Below are positions 1 to 9,866 of a DNA stretch of 64,000 nt, one piece after another. Made by a program: the position numbers and the translations under genes. Within the stretch, counting starts at the first letter, position 1; every line of letters starts with the position of its first letter. The notes below the pieces were generated by a model, which was given only the letters and a program-made list of their open reading frames with translations, was not told where the DNA came from and searched no databases. This DNA is from Astropecten irregularis (lineage: Eukaryota > Echinodermata > Asteroidea > Paxillosida > Astropectinidae): positions 2,482,082-2,546,081 of the forward strand of contig OZ020262.1 in NCBI GenBank assembly GCA_963971285.1, given 5' to 3'.

Positions 1-17
1 TTGGCAACAGACACCTG

Positions 18-75
18 TCTAGGGAAACATGCAAAAGTAGTGGCTCTACAGGTAAGATGAGTGACATAGACCACA
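18..75 (+). mobile_element. DIRS-like element terminal fragment
   Basis: This stretch closely matches the right inverted terminal repeat and outer extension of the DIRS-like element at 25974-31130: TCTAGG, then GTAGTGGCTCTACAGGTAAG, then GAGTG and TAGACC. It shows that the DIRS family has at least one more copy here, either a truncated end or the edge of an element lying mostly off the window. No coding sequence of the element follows it. Confidence 0.7.
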
Positions 76-107
76 CTTTTCACAAACTTGGTCTAAAAAA
101 AAATTGA

Positions 108-510
108 AAGGTGAATAAAGAAAAATCGACAGGAGAAGGAAGCGAACTGGCGACCTCTTACCAACTGAGCTGTCCAGCCCTACGTTAGTGGTGTCCCTAA
201 AAGTAAATTATCTTTGTTCTCAGTGAGAGGAACCAACCTTTTAATTGTTAAACATGTTAAAACAAAATGATCCTTGGGATATAGCAGTATGTGCATGGTT
301 TCATGGCTTCTGACTGCCAAACGAACAAAGATAATTGACTATATGGATTATTAGGGACACCACTAATGTAGGGGTGGGTAGCTCACTTGGTAGAGCGTCT
401 GTACAGTATTGAGGTCTTCAGTTTGAATTCTGCTCCATTTAATTTTTCTTTGATCACCTTTCAATGACTTAAAAATCCAGCCAGTTTACCTTGTGGAATT
501 ATTTCATGAT
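108..510. repeat. tRNA-headed palindromic retroposon, head-to-head copy
   Basis: Two degenerate tRNA-like modules face away from each other: a minus-strand copy near 137-180 and a plus-strand copy near 374-440. Each is followed outwards by the family tail (AATTTTTCTTTG, TTCACTTTTCAATGACTT and, on the right, a TTATTTCA end). The centre carries the family body (GGTTTCATGGCTTCTGACTG). The module keeps an A-box-like segment and a poor B-box. It is the oldest-looking copy of a family also seen at 11505-12140, 20367-20666 and 33643-34090. No target-site duplication is clear here. Confidence 0.7.
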
Positions 511-700
511 TAAAAAAAATATTAAGTAGGTTTTGAAGCTTTGCATGGTGGAAGTCACGTAATAAGGAAAGGTTTGCGGAGGCACCATGTATAATCTCTT
601 TTAATGGATGTGGTTCTGAAAAGAACCGGTGAGAATTGTTCTCGACGTTCCGGCCAGTGTACTCTGGCCGTCCTCAGGAGGGTGTGTGTCGTGAAGCGAG
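511..700 (-). mobile_element. Penelope-like element terminal region
   Basis: This stretch matches 32610-32780 along about 160 bp: a GCATGGTGGA block, CACCATGTATAA, AATCTCTTTTA, CTGAAAAG with ACCGGTGAGA, then a short stem block and CCTCAGGAG. On the minus strand the block reads CTGAGGA, a stem of about 7 bp, then GAAC/GAAAC GTC. Penelope-like terminal regions are known to carry hammerhead-ribozyme-like motifs, and this has the look of such a core. It is probably the terminus of the Penelope-like element whose coding part lies at 2020-3838. Confidence 0.5.
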
Positions 701-899
701 ACGTCAGTGGGTGATAAAGGAAACCGGATGCAATGGAGTGTGGAGATGGGATTCTAGATAGAGTGCAGTCAGCTGTGGATGGCGGGAAGTTGGTTTGGGT
801 ATAGGAGACCCTAGCCAGGATGAAGGGGGGGGGGGGGGGGGGGGGCTAGAGACTAGAGTGTGAGGAGGGGGGGGGGGTTTTCGGGTATAGATGACCCTA
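701..899. repeat. spacer with poly-G runs
   Basis: No gene is seen. Two G homopolymers (about 826-846 and 867-878) are embedded in a purine-rich stretch. Similar long G or C runs recur at about 6563, 9110, 21598, 47698, 49687 and 59290. Their exact lengths are probably unreliable in the assembly. Confidence 0.6.
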
Positions 900-1990
900 C
901 TTCCCGGGGGTGGTTGTGTTCAGGAGTGGGCGCCAGATGTCACTCAGCTTGAAGCCCACGTCTTGGGTGACGGTGTTGTGGCTGAAGATTTCGATGGCCT
1001 CTCTGATCCTGCGTGGAAACCAGTTCTTGATGAGGGTGATGAGTTCTGTGTTGTCCCATATGATGTTGTGATCCGAGGATATTGTGAAAAGCCATGTGAA
1101 AGAGACAGTCGCATTGAATCCTGCTCAATGTGCGCCAGCAGACGATTTAGGAGGACACGTGAGAAGACTTGCCCGCTATCGACAGTAGTGAGATGCCTCG
1201 GTGATTGTTGCTGGTTGTCCTTTTTCTTGTACAGGTGGACAATGGATGCATCTTTGAACTCCAGCGGAATGGTCTCTTTCTAGAACAGCTCCATAAGCTT
1301 GGAGACGAGGTGCGAACAAGCCACGGGGATAGCATCCTGTCCAGGTGCCTTGTTGGTGGAGAGGAGGAAAATGGCTTTTTCACCTCAACCTCTTCAGGTA
1401 AGCCAGCAAAGAACATGTTGTTGGTGTCTGCGTAGAGCTGGATCTTCAAGGACTATCACTTCCGAGTGACATGCTATATACAAGGTCTCTGAAGGAAGAC
1501 CATACTTCCTAAAAGGTACAAGAGTTCAGCTGGAGGTCTTCAAGCTAAAAGCTCCTGGCAGAGTTTCTTATATGACATTCCAGACAGCAGCTTGGTGGTG
1601 TTCAATCTCTTTGCCATCTGATAGACTTTGATGACAAAGTGTATCAGATGTCAATGCTTGGAGCGGGGGTGCATCCAGGTTGTCCTGTTTTGGTGAGGAA
1701 GACAGAAGGTTGTGTTGGAGATGAGCAGGCTGTGCTTAGCACACAGCTCCAGGAGCAGGAGGCCATTGCTTTTGCACTTCCCGACCCTGTTTCTTCCAAT
1801 GACGCCCTCCCAGGTGCGTTAGTCGAGCACTGAAATCCTCCAAGAGGAGGAGTTTGTTTGTGCTTAGTACCAATCGGATAGCAGAATCCAGGTCTTCATA
1901 AAACCTCACTTTTGTTTCACAAGGGTTTGACATGGTGGGCGATAAGCACTGATGAGTGTGATATGGCATTTGTCTGCTACAGGGAGCCAA
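900..1990 (-). pseudogene. LINE fragment: endonuclease and reverse transcriptase remains
   Basis: Read on the minus strand, shifting frames give pieces typical of an endonuclease/reverse-transcriptase LINE. Near 1850-1670 are [27 protein letters not shown] and [10 protein letters not shown] from the apurinic endonuclease region. Near 1430-1150 are VKKAIFLLSTNKAPGQDAIP, IPLEFKDASIVHLYKKK and SVDSGQVFSRVLLNRL-like text from the RT fingers and palm. The order endonuclease then RT is as expected. Several frameshifts and stops are present and the catalytic YADD region is missing, so the copy is dead. The family resembles RTE/CR1-type LINEs common in invertebrates and fish; the clade is not certain. 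It sits between the Penelope-like coding region and its likely terminal block. Confidence 0.7.
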
Positions 1991-2183
1991 AGTGTCATGA
2001 GTCTTTGTAGTGCAACAACTACTTCATCAGATGCAAAGAAGTGCCATCATCAGGTAATGTATATACATATGGGGATAGTCTGGAGTATAGACAAAAGGTA
2101 ATGATGAGTCAATGATGTAGTGTGAAAAAAAAACTCTGTTTAATCCTCTATTGATACAGTCTAGTCTTTGGATGATCTTTTGT

Positions 2184-2474
2184 TCAGCTGCTTCTCTCTC
2201 CATCCAGTTCTTGAATCCCCTTTGTTGTAGTACTCCAACTGATAATTGGCTGAGTGAGAGGCCTGGAGTTAAGGTTGAAGTGTTCAGCCACAGGTTTTTC
2301 TGTGTTTCTGTTCCTGATGTCAAACTTGTAGTTAAACTTGTGGTTGTTCATGCGTTGCCTTAGTGACTGTCCAGTCTGTCCAATGTACACAGCAGTGGGG
2401 CACAGTCTGCAGGTTATGGCATAAACAACATTGCTGGATGTGCAGTCGAATAACCTTGATGGAGTACATGGCAT
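2184..2474 (-). pseudogene. GIY-YIG endonuclease domain of the Penelope-like element
   Basis: The minus-strand frame reads NVVYAITCRLCPTAVYIGQT followed by GQSLRQRMNNHKF. VVYAI and VYIGQTG form the paired GIY and YIG strands, and the arginine in LRQRMNNH matches the conserved catalytic region of this nuclease family. The CRLC pair is part of the zinc-binding-like insert typical of Penelope endonucleases. The segment follows the RT remains with the expected spacing. It is 96 codons open but out of frame with the RT, so it is a relic. Confidence 0.85.
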
Positions 2475-2924
2475 TGTTAGGTCCAGTAATGTCCCTGCTG
2501 GTGTTTACCGGTATGTGTACGCAAAGTTGGCATCTGGGCCTATTGCATGCATGAGGTGGTACCATTGTTGGTGGGGAGGGTGAGAGTATGTCCAGATGGG
2601 CTCAAAGGTTAGGTGAGGCTGTTTGTAGGCCATGTTGGGTTGTTTATTAAAGATGTGCTTTAGGGTGTCGACATATTGAAGGATGGGATTCAGCTCATTA
2701 ATTATGCATTGTGGGGGTTTGAGTATAGGGCTGTGACAACAAGTGGGATCCAGTATTTGCTGTTCATGTGACTTGTACTGAAGTAGCTCATTACAGGGTT
2801 TGGATTTATTGATTTGATCAGCCACAGACCAGGGGTTATAATTCAAATCCAAGAACAAGTTCTGCAGTTGGGCTAGGCAGTTGTCTCTATCCAGTGGGTC
2901 AGAGCACATCTGGTTGTATCGTAG

Positions 2925-3838
2925 GGCTTGGCTATATACTATCGATCTGGTGGTATGAGGTGGGTAAAAGCTGGAAGCATGGAGATAACTACCAGTATTG
3001 TGGTCTGTGGGTTCTTGTATACGGTGGACTCAAGGTGGTCGCCACTGAACTTGGTGGTGTCCAGAAAATGGACCTGCTGATCAGAATAGTCTAAAGTGAG
3101 TTGGATGGTTGGGTGGAATGCATTAAGGTTTTGATGGAACTGTTCCAGCGATTCTTTCCCATGTGTCCAGATCATAAGATGTCGTCAATGTAGCGGACAT
3201 ACAGCAGGGGTTGCAGGGGATGGCTTTGCATAAAGAAATCACTGTGCAAGGTCTGCCATGAATAGGTTGGCATATTAAGGGGCCATTCGTGTACCCATGG
3301 CAGTCCCACTGGTTACTTTGTAGGTAGAGTTAGTCCCCAAAAACAAAGTAATTGTGTGTGAGAACAAACTCCGCAAGCTTCCAGGTGGTTGTGCCGATGT
3401 TGCTGTCAGGAATGATGTTCCTTTTTGCCTGTAGTCCATCAGCATGTGAAATATTCGTGTAGAGTGAGGTGACGTCCATAGTGGCTAGAATAGTGTTCTC
3501 AGGGAGGTTGTTGATGGTTTTGAGTCGACAAAGAAAGTCAGTGGTGTCCTGGATGTAGCTAGGAGTACTGTGAACATAGAGTCGGAGGATACCATCCACA
3601 ACATAACCAGAAACACATTCCGTGACAGTGCCAATTACGGAGACAATCGGTCGGACTGGATTGCCCTGTTTATGTATTTTGGGCAGAAAATAAAACAACT
3701 GGATTTGGGTCGTTAGCTGTCATACAGATTTTCTGTTGAGTGTCAGCTGGGAGTGGGAGTGTGCTGAGGAGGGATTTCAGTTCCTTTTTGAAGCTGGATG
3801 TGGGGTCATTCTTGATGCGTGTGTAGAAGGCATCAGAT
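2925..3838 (-). pseudogene. Penelope-like reverse transcriptase (broken)
   Basis: In order on the minus strand: DAFYTRIKNDPTSSFKKELK (about 3838-3780), FYFLPKIHKQGNPVRPIVS (about 3697-3640), ATMDVTSLYTNISH (about 3485-3445), GTAMGTRMAP with a stop just after it (about 3310-3275), the catalytic LLYVRYIDDIL (about 3215-3183), and the IWTHGKESLEQFHQNLNAF thumb motif (3172-3115). These are the hallmark blocks of Penelope-like RT. The frame shifts near 3690 and 3340 and again around 3180, and a stop follows GTRMAP, so no intact enzyme is encoded. The aspartate pair of the active site is still visible. Confidence 0.85.
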
Positions 3839-4131
3839 AAGATAAGATAAGATATTAAAGATTTTTTATTATATCCCATAACAGGGTAATTAAAATGCTT
3901 GTAAAAGATTCAGAATAGTAAAAACAGTTACATACAGGTTACAGATACAATCACATTTAAAAGATAGATAAAACTCCTTCCGCTAAAACATATTCACAAT
4001 AATTATAATTACGATAAAATACGATAAAATGGTACGACAATAAATAGTACAAGGTGTCTTGTCCCCCCTCTGCAATACAGAACAATTAACGTTGGAATAT
4101 TTCATTATGATGTTTTATTGCACGAGGAAGG
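3839..4131. other. AT-rich stretch, no gene seen
   Basis: The sequence starts with GATAA repeats (3836-3854) and continues AT-rich, with ACGATAAAAT repeats near 4010. It could be the 3-prime untranslated part of another minus-strand retroelement. I can support no coding sequence. Confidence 0.5.
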
Positions 4132-4484
4132 AAACATACAATACAAATACAAATACAAATTTGGGAGGCTAATCATCCTTATTGGCAGCTGGGGTGCTGA
4201 ATTGCGAAGGATGCGACTACAACGTGATCGAGTAGCAGGCTTTCATGGGCGCCCTTGGCTGCCAGCCACATCAACCCATACATGTATATGATCACAGAGA
4301 ACAGCCTGAGATCGAAAGTGTTTTATTTTTGTGGAGGGAGGAAAACCGGATCACCTGGAGAAAACCCCTCGTAGCATAGGAGAGAACCAACGCACAACTC
4401 TACTCACATATGACCCAAGCCGGGATCGAACCCAGGCCAAATTGGTGAGAGGAGAGTGCCTAACGCACTTGCCACCTATGCCCC
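4132..4484 (-). repeat. tRNA-derived SINE with TTTGTA tail
   Basis: On the minus strand the element starts with a tRNA-like head: an A-box-like GGTGGCAAGTGCGTTAGGC and a B-box GGTTCGATCCC about 50 nt later. It continues through GGTTTTCTCCAGGTGATCCG, a core seen in many invertebrate SINEs, and ends in a TTTGTA repeat (4132-4162). It is a non-coding pol III retroposon. A target-site duplication is not obvious. Confidence 0.75.
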
Positions 4485-4499
4485 CATAAACAATAACTG

Positions 4500-4717
4500 A
4501 ATAGCGTTCTGCACTTGTGCTAAAAAAAGCAGGCTAAATGTTGTGACGTCACATTGGATCCAGTCAGACAAACATGCAAACGTGTGGGTGGTGTGCTTGT
4601 GTGCATGCATGGTTTACACTACGTGTGTGAGTCAATGTTTGTCTGACATCCGGGGATTTTGTACATGCACGCACTGGCCAAATCACTTGTGTGACGTCAT
4701 TAGTGCGGAGCGCTATT
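4500..4717. mobile_element. AATAGC-family MITE, copy 1
   Basis: The ends are inverted: AATAGCGTTCTGCACT on the left and AGTGCGGAGCGCTATT on the right. The interior shares CAGACAAACAT, CATGCAAACGTG, GTGTGAGTCAATG, TTGTCTGACATCCGGGGATT and TGTGACGTCATTAGTGC with the copies at 7723, 16082 and 23013. There is no coding capacity. No clear target-site duplication is seen, so the superfamily is left open. Confidence 0.8.
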
Positions 4718-4734
4718 AGGTGAATTTGTCTGTC

Positions 4735-5000
4735 TGTTGAAAACATGAGGCTTTTCAGAATTATTCACAAAATGTTTTTGAATTGACTCAATGTCATCAT
4801 TTGGTACTGTGCATTGGTTCTCCGCATGTACTCGGTATTCGGGACTTGGCCCAGTACTCAACATTGAATGTACTCGTATGTCGCAATCCGGACTTGCCAA
4901 CAATGTACTCAGACTCGGCCCAGAACTCAGCCCTTGAAGTACTTGGAATAATCTGTACTTGACCTTGAAAACTCGACTCCAACACTGCCAATGATCATTG
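4735..5000. repeat. degenerate TACTCG-rich repeat
   Basis: Imperfect repeats of TGTACTCGTA, TACTCGGTATTC, CCCAGTACTCA and TGTACTCAGACTCG run through this segment. A similar series lies at 17150-17310. It looks like a decayed minisatellite or the inside of a MITE. The open frames here on the minus strand follow the repeat and have no family resemblance. Confidence 0.5.
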
Positions 5001-5275
5001 GAAGAGTGCACTAATTTGTCCCGGGGGTAAACGGTGTAAATTTCGTGTGGGGAAAAATTCCTCAAACATTGTGAAAATAATACTGCAGCTGGGCTCACCA
5101 GCAATAATTATGAAGGCTGTATATTTCTCAGGTAGTTAAGATCATGTCAAAAGAAATAATTTGGCCACATGACCATGGATAATAAGTGTTAAAACATTGT
5201 GATTACCATTTGTCTACGAATGAAAACAAACATTTTTCTTTAATAAAATGTACATAAGATCTAATATGAAATTAC

Positions 5276-5405
5276 CATGGACACCAGCAGCTAGAGCATC
5301 TCAGGGCACGGTTCAAATGCACAACTTCCCTTGTTGCATTATCCAAAATCTTCATATCAAAACACCTCCTGTTCCCCAGGCAGTTACGAGTGCAGCAGTT
5401 TGTAT
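5276..5405 (-). CDS. PLSCR: Phospholipid scramblase, coding exon (core and cysteine-rich region)
   Basis: This is a 130-nt exon with acceptor TTTTTTCTTAG before 5405 and donor GTAATT after 5276. It encodes (D)TNCCTRNCLG, then FDMKILDNATREVV, then RALRCSSCWCP. Vertebrate scramblases have the matching series TDCCTRNCCG, a LRIIDNMGQEV-like strand and RPLRCSSCCCPCC. The scramblase family moves phospholipids between membrane leaflets in a calcium-dependent way, and the cysteine cluster here corresponds to the palmitoylated, membrane-targeting segment. The exon enters in phase 1 (G from the previous exon plus AT gives Asp) and ends after two bases of a Cys or Trp codon. The conserved hydrophobic C-terminus and calcium site are not in the window; the gene continues beyond position 1. 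No stop or frameshift is present, so it looks functional. Confidence 0.93.
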
Positions 5406-5559
5406 CTAAGAAAAAAGAAATTCAAAGAATTTATTTACATTTAAAGGTACAATACATGATTGGTAAAGGTCACAGGACACCACTCATACTTTGTCTGATC
5501 AAACATGTACATGAAATAATAAACCTGTGAAAACTTTAGCTCATTCGGACATCTGAGTC

Positions 5560-6260
5560 ACGGGTAAATAGCGAAAATCCGACTCAATTTTTCTTATAAA
5601 ACATGAAGAATGGTTTCGATCTTACCCCAAGATCAAAACTGTTTTTGGTTTTTGTTTTACAAATTTCTGGATAAATACAGCATTTCAGGTGGAAAAAGTT
5701 TAACAGTATGTTTCTACCAGCACCATCTTCATACCTTGGGTGAAAGGGGATAACTAAAACAACAAGTGAGGGTGTCCTTTATGTTTGTTCCAAAGATCGT
5801 TCATCCGAACGATCTTTGGAAAAGACACTAAATCTTGATTTCCTTGAAAAACCCAGCATCTGATGAACTAAGATTTCCCATGTAGTAGAGTCAATCTATG
5901 ACAAAATGTGCACTAACCCCCAAAAAATTGCAACAGAAGGTTTTATGGCATTTTCTTGTAGTATGAGGTCAGACAAACAAAATATCAAAAATCGAGAAAA
6001 ATCCAACTTCAGGAAGGGGTCTAACTGTGACGTCATCAAAATGGCCGCCCAAACCCCAGTATTCAGGTATTGGGCAAAATAATCATGTTCAAATCGCTTG
6101 TATTCCAAATAATTCACCTCTCAGAGTGAGATTTGTATCCATGATATTCATTGTAGTGACTTTTACTTATGGACATAATTATTTAGGATGATTATTTTGA
6201 AGGCAACGTATTGAAGTTGTAATTTTACGTGGCGGCCATATTGAATTTTAAATGACCGCT
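5560..6260 (-). repeat. dispersed repeat R1, minus copy
   Basis: Reversed, this stretch parallels 8050-8885: GGCGGCCATTTTGATGACGT, then a block that in one frame reads LLKLDFSRFLIFCLSDLIL, then the GCTGGTAGAAAC block with GAAGATGGTG, then AAAGATCAAAA-type text. Pieces of the same family occur at 17565-17860, 37700-37890, 39640-39910, 59530-59745 and 63425-63615. The shared translated block comes from DNA conservation; I see no sign of protein selection. A perfect hairpin (5788-5821) lies inside. Confidence 0.65.
5788..5821. repeat. perfect hairpin, 15-bp arms
   Basis: TTCCAAAGATCGTTC and its exact reverse complement are separated by ATCC. A terminator role makes no sense in this eukaryotic, gene-free setting, so it is recorded only as a palindrome, perhaps the core of a small MITE. 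Confidence 0.8.
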
Positions 6261-6569
6261 TTCTCCTTAATGCAAACTTTCATCTCATTGCATTCAAAGA
6301 AATTATATGTCATGTCAGCATGTGAAAAACATGATTGTAGATTTGTGTAATGACAATATTGGTTTGTCTTGTATGGGATGTTTGTGAAAACATGGACTAA
6401 GAACAAGCGTCAGATGAGCCTCAGACCTGGGGCTATGATCATGTAGCTGGGTCGCACTTCCATAGACGTTTGTGCACATAGGCTAATACATATATATATA
6501 CATCCATACGTACAAAAATACAAAATGAAAACCTGCGGGTGTACAACCCCCGCCTCACACCGACACCCC
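6261..6569. other. no gene seen
   Basis: AT-rich DNA with a short TA-repeat (6488-6500) and a C homopolymer just to its right (about 6563-6580). No feature is recognised. Confidence 0.5.
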
Positions 6570-7480
6570 CCCCCCCCCCTATCAGACTGTCCAAAGAATT
6601 GGTTTTACATAGTCCAGCCGACTTGTATGAAAGACTTTCAACCGCCTTACTGGCAGAGGCCCCACACTGACCAGATGTCCAGTGACATCTTATTTCATCA
6701 CAGTAACCCATTCCTGACAAATGGACGGTTCTATGACACCAGCAAGGTCCACGCACTTGCAGTTAAAACACTTGACGGTCATCTCTAGGAGCCCTTCTCT
6801 GCAGAGGAAATCACTAGTTGCTAGCTACCAAATCAAGAGACAACATTTTTGTTCTATGTGCATATTACCAGGCATGGCAATAGCCAAGATCTGGCCCAAA
6901 GCTGCAATTATTACCATTCCAAAGCCTAACAAGCCCGTTGAAAATCCCAAGAAGTATTGCCACCATCTTGCTCCTTTGTGTGCCAGTCAACTTGCTGAGA
7001 CAACTTCTCCTTGCCCGTCTTGATTAACCATGGAGGTAGAACATGCTTGAACCTATGGTCAAACCTCAGCTCCCATACACAAGAGGGCTGGTTTCCGGAA
7101 AAGACACAACACAGTCCATCAAGTCATGCAGCTATCAGATGACATTGAGGAAGCCTTCAAGGCAGGCCACAAGGCGAACGTTTTCCTGTTGGATCTCCTG
7201 ATGCTTCTACAAATGCTACCCGACTGACTCTTCGTCGAATGCATCTCAACCATCATCTAATACTGGATACTTCGGCCTACATCCATAAAGCTTCTTCCAC
7301 TCCTAACAGGCATTGTCCACAGCGCTCCCAATATTTCTGCATGAGCGCATCAAAGATGCTTGAGGCCTTGGGCAGAAAACGCCTCATCAGCTCTCGTCAG
7401 CCCTTCAACCGTCATGCCCCGTCTCTCCACAATGTTCCAACTTCAACCTTGTACCTTGTAGTACTTACTTCCGAAAGGCA
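6570..7480 (+). pseudogene. LINE reverse transcriptase fragment (decayed)
   Basis: Frame-shifting plus-strand text reads KIWPKAAIITIPKPNKPVEN at about 6893-6950, a signature of the RT fingers in jockey-like and related LINEs. AGFRKRHNTVHQVMQLSDDI follows at about 7088-7147, and ANVFLLDL (7177-7200) matches the start of the palm motif A. Several stops and frameshifts separate them and no YADD box remains. The segment is a short inactive LINE relic in the scramblase intron, antisense to that gene. Confidence 0.75.
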
Positions 7481-7504
7481 CTCAAGGAAGTTGAGAAGAT
7501 GAGA

Positions 7505-7680
7505 AGAAGATACGGTTTTAGAGGTGGGAGGAAAACTCCAGAAAAATATTTTAGGTAAAACCCACAGAATCAGGTAGGGACTGAAAACCCAATCCACTTA
7601 TTGTGGACTGAGCCGGACTTGAACCCGGTCCGCAGAGGTGAAAGGCGAGGAAAGAACCACTACGCCAACCTGACTTCCCT
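7505..7680 (-). repeat. tRNA-derived SINE, second type
   Basis: The minus strand reads GTTGGCGTAGTGGTTC (A-box) and, about 40 nt on, CGGGTTCAAGTCC (B-box), then a GGATTGGGTTTTCAGTCCCT core and a GTGGGTTTTACC block. This is the layout of a tRNA-headed SINE with a conserved core. It differs in head sequence from the SINE at 4132-4484. Confidence 0.7.
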
Positions 7681-7722
7681 CATTGAATATTAGAAAAACA
7701 ACCGGCAAGAGATTGAAAGACC

Positions 7723-7867
7723 AATAGCGTTCAGCATTATTAATGACGTCACACCATGCATGCACGCGCACACATACCCCACTCGGCACTCACCACACGT
7801 TTGCACGGCCGGTTGCAATGTTTGTCTGAGGTTCGGTGCTATTTTTAGCGCAAGTGCGCAGTGCTAT
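7723..7867. mobile_element. AATAGC-family MITE, copy 2
   Basis: It begins AATAGCGTTCAGCATTATTA next to a TGACGTCA and ends AGTGCGCAGTGCTAT. CACTCACCACACGTTTGCA and TTGCAATGTTTGTCTGAGGT run inside. It is shorter than copy 1 and inverted relative to it. Confidence 0.75.
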
Positions 7868-8049
7868 CCAGTTCATCACCCATCAGAAGCCCTTGAAATT
7901 GCCATATAGAAATCACTAACACAACGCCGGCGACTGTCACATGGCAACATTAGCTGCATGAAGTTGTACATTCACATGTATATTGGTTAGAAGTATTTCT
8001 AGCGCATAAAGTTTTCCCTTACAGTGCAATTTTGACATAATTAAGCAAA

Positions 8050-8885
8050 ATTACTAAATTGGCGGCCATTTTGAAATCCAATATGGCTGTCAAATCGATT
8101 CACCTGAACTGTTATGTAACAATTATTCATTACTTCATCCAGAAATTTGCTTCTGAACAAACATTGTCACCTGAGGAATCCACAACAATGAGTGAAATCA
8201 ACATGTTTATGGATAAAATTTTGACATTTTCAGCGTTTTGGCGGCCATTTTGATGACGTCACAGTTAGAGCACTTGCTGAAGCTGGATTTTTCTCGATTT
8301 TTGATATTTTGTTTGCCAGGCCTCATACTACCAGAAAATGCCATAAAACCTTCTGTTGCAATTTTTTTGGGGTCAAGTGGTAATTTGACCCTACTAATGG
8401 TGACTGTTTGCACTGATTACAAAACTGTTGAGTCCATTTTCTGTCTCAAACTCAATAATATTTTTTTGGAAGCCTTGCAAATCCTATATGCTTCCTTTAA
8501 GACTAATAAGAATATTCAATATCAAACACCTTTCTCATGGATATTATTTAAAGGTAGTATCAACCAAAACAGAAATGTTGACAGATTTATGTATAACTTG
8601 CAGGGTATGAAGATGGTGTTGATAGAAACATACTGTTAACATTTTTCCACCTGAAATTGTCTATTTATCAAGAAATTAGTAAAACAACGACCGAAATACT
8701 TTTTGATCTTTTAAAAGATGAAAATAAAAAAGAAAAGACTTGAGAAATACTGTGGCTGTTTTTCACTGTTTACTCAAAAAGTGGGCACCGTATGGGACTG
8801 AAATTTTCACAGATGACTATTACTGTATCTATATCTGTATTTTTGCCCATGAATCTGTATTTCTTGGATAAAAACCAAAGTATGA
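8050..8885 (+). repeat. dispersed repeat R1, longest copy
   Basis: The longest copy of family R1. It starts near GGCGGCCATTTTGAAATCC, repeats GGCGGCCATTTT immediately followed by GATGACGTCAC at 8240-8262, and goes through a 133-codon open frame (8238-8639). It ends with the CCGTATGGGACTGAAAT and GCCCATGAATCTGTATTT blocks that recur in all other copies. The open frame resembles nothing known, and its partner copy at 5560-6260 is interrupted. It is treated as non-coding. The YY1-like and CRE-like motifs side by side are noted as possible promoter elements. Confidence 0.65.
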
Positions 8886-9659
8886 AATTACCTTTAAAAC
8901 CAACCATTGAAAAGCGACAAAGAAAAATTGTACCATGGTTGTACCATCACTTTTCAATGACTTGAAATTCAGTCAGTTTCCCTTTTGGTTATTTCATGAT
9001 AGAAACAATCCAGAGTTTTTCGGAACTAGAGATAGATGCTATGTGTTGCGTCTGGCCAGATGAAAGGGGCTACCTGTACATTTTATAGATGTTGTGGCGC
9101 ATCCTGGAAGGGGGGGGGGGGGGGGTTGGAAGCATGATGGGTATAGACATGTGCAAATCCTATTATGCGTGGATATCTCAACAATAATGAAAATTCTAAA
9201 TAACTTCCTAGGGCCCTTGGGGTTTTTTGTACGTGTTGGAATTTGTGCTTAAAACAAACCTTTACATGGTGTTCTTGAGGTGAAGGATATGCAGGATGGT
9301 AAGAATGTGGATAAGATATCCCTCCCCGCCAGTGACCAATAAAAGACAATGACACCATGGACCATGTGTTGAGTGGCCTGACATAAGAGTAATGTTTATA
9401 TTTGGGAAAAGTCTGTTGACCTCCGAAGTATATACAGTATTTAAGATAATTATTTTTTTTTTATCAATGAGGTTCCAAACGTGAAGCTTTTGTGGAGGAG
9501 AACATGTATGGTCCAGCAGGAAGTATACTCCCCTCGCAATGGCGATTTCTTCATTGACATAATTATGTATGTCATCACTCACACGTGAAGCAAGTATGGG
9601 AGCAAGGGAACAACCTCTCGAGAGGAGTATAGGGGGAAGTGTCGTGGCAGTATTGGGAT
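8886..9659. other. no gene seen; tail-like fragment and poly-G
   Basis: A fragment of the tRNA-headed family tail (CACTTTTCAATGACTTGAAA, TTATTTCATGAT) lies at about 8949-9003. A G run lies at about 9108-9126. The rest is AT-rich and unrecognised. Confidence 0.5.
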
Positions 9660-9702
9660 GCCCTTATAGGTACACTCCCCTGGAGAGTGTACCTATAAGG
9701 GC
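9660..9702. repeat. perfect hairpin, 18-bp arms
   Basis: GCCCTTATAGGTACACTC, a 7-nt loop and the exact reverse complement. It stands alone between AT-rich flanks and is too perfect to be old. Confidence 0.85.
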
Positions 9703-9866
9703 AATGTGAACATCAGAATTCTGCACCAGATGTATGCATATTTACTGTACGGTGTAAATTGATGACCCGAAATTTCCCGATATTTGAGTATACTTTGGCG
9801 TTATAAATCAACATTTTCTCTAAGCATGACAGGCTGCTGAATTTGGTACGAGATGAACACGTAGGG

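Larger units (their letters stand above)
2020..3838 (-). mobile_element. Penelope-like retroelement, 5-prime truncated and decayed
   Basis: The minus strand carries a reverse transcriptase followed by a GIY-YIG endonuclease, the domain order that defines Penelope-like elements. The 5-prime end is cut at about 3838, where the frame reading DAFYTRIKNDPTSSFKKEL begins next to a GATAA microsatellite. Multiple frameshifts and stops make it non-coding today. It lies downstream (3-prime) of the scramblase exon at 5276-5405 and in the same orientation as that gene. Confidence 0.85.

Noticed and set aside
891-1283. 130-codon plus frame
   Set aside because: It is the antisense of the minus-strand LINE fragment, whose motifs are recognisable.
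5788-5821. Rho-independent-type terminator
   Set aside because: The window is eukaryotic and no transcription unit ends here; it is only a palindrome.
8238-8639. 133-codon plus frame as a gene
   Set aside because: It follows dispersed repeat R1; the other copies are interrupted and no family is recognised.
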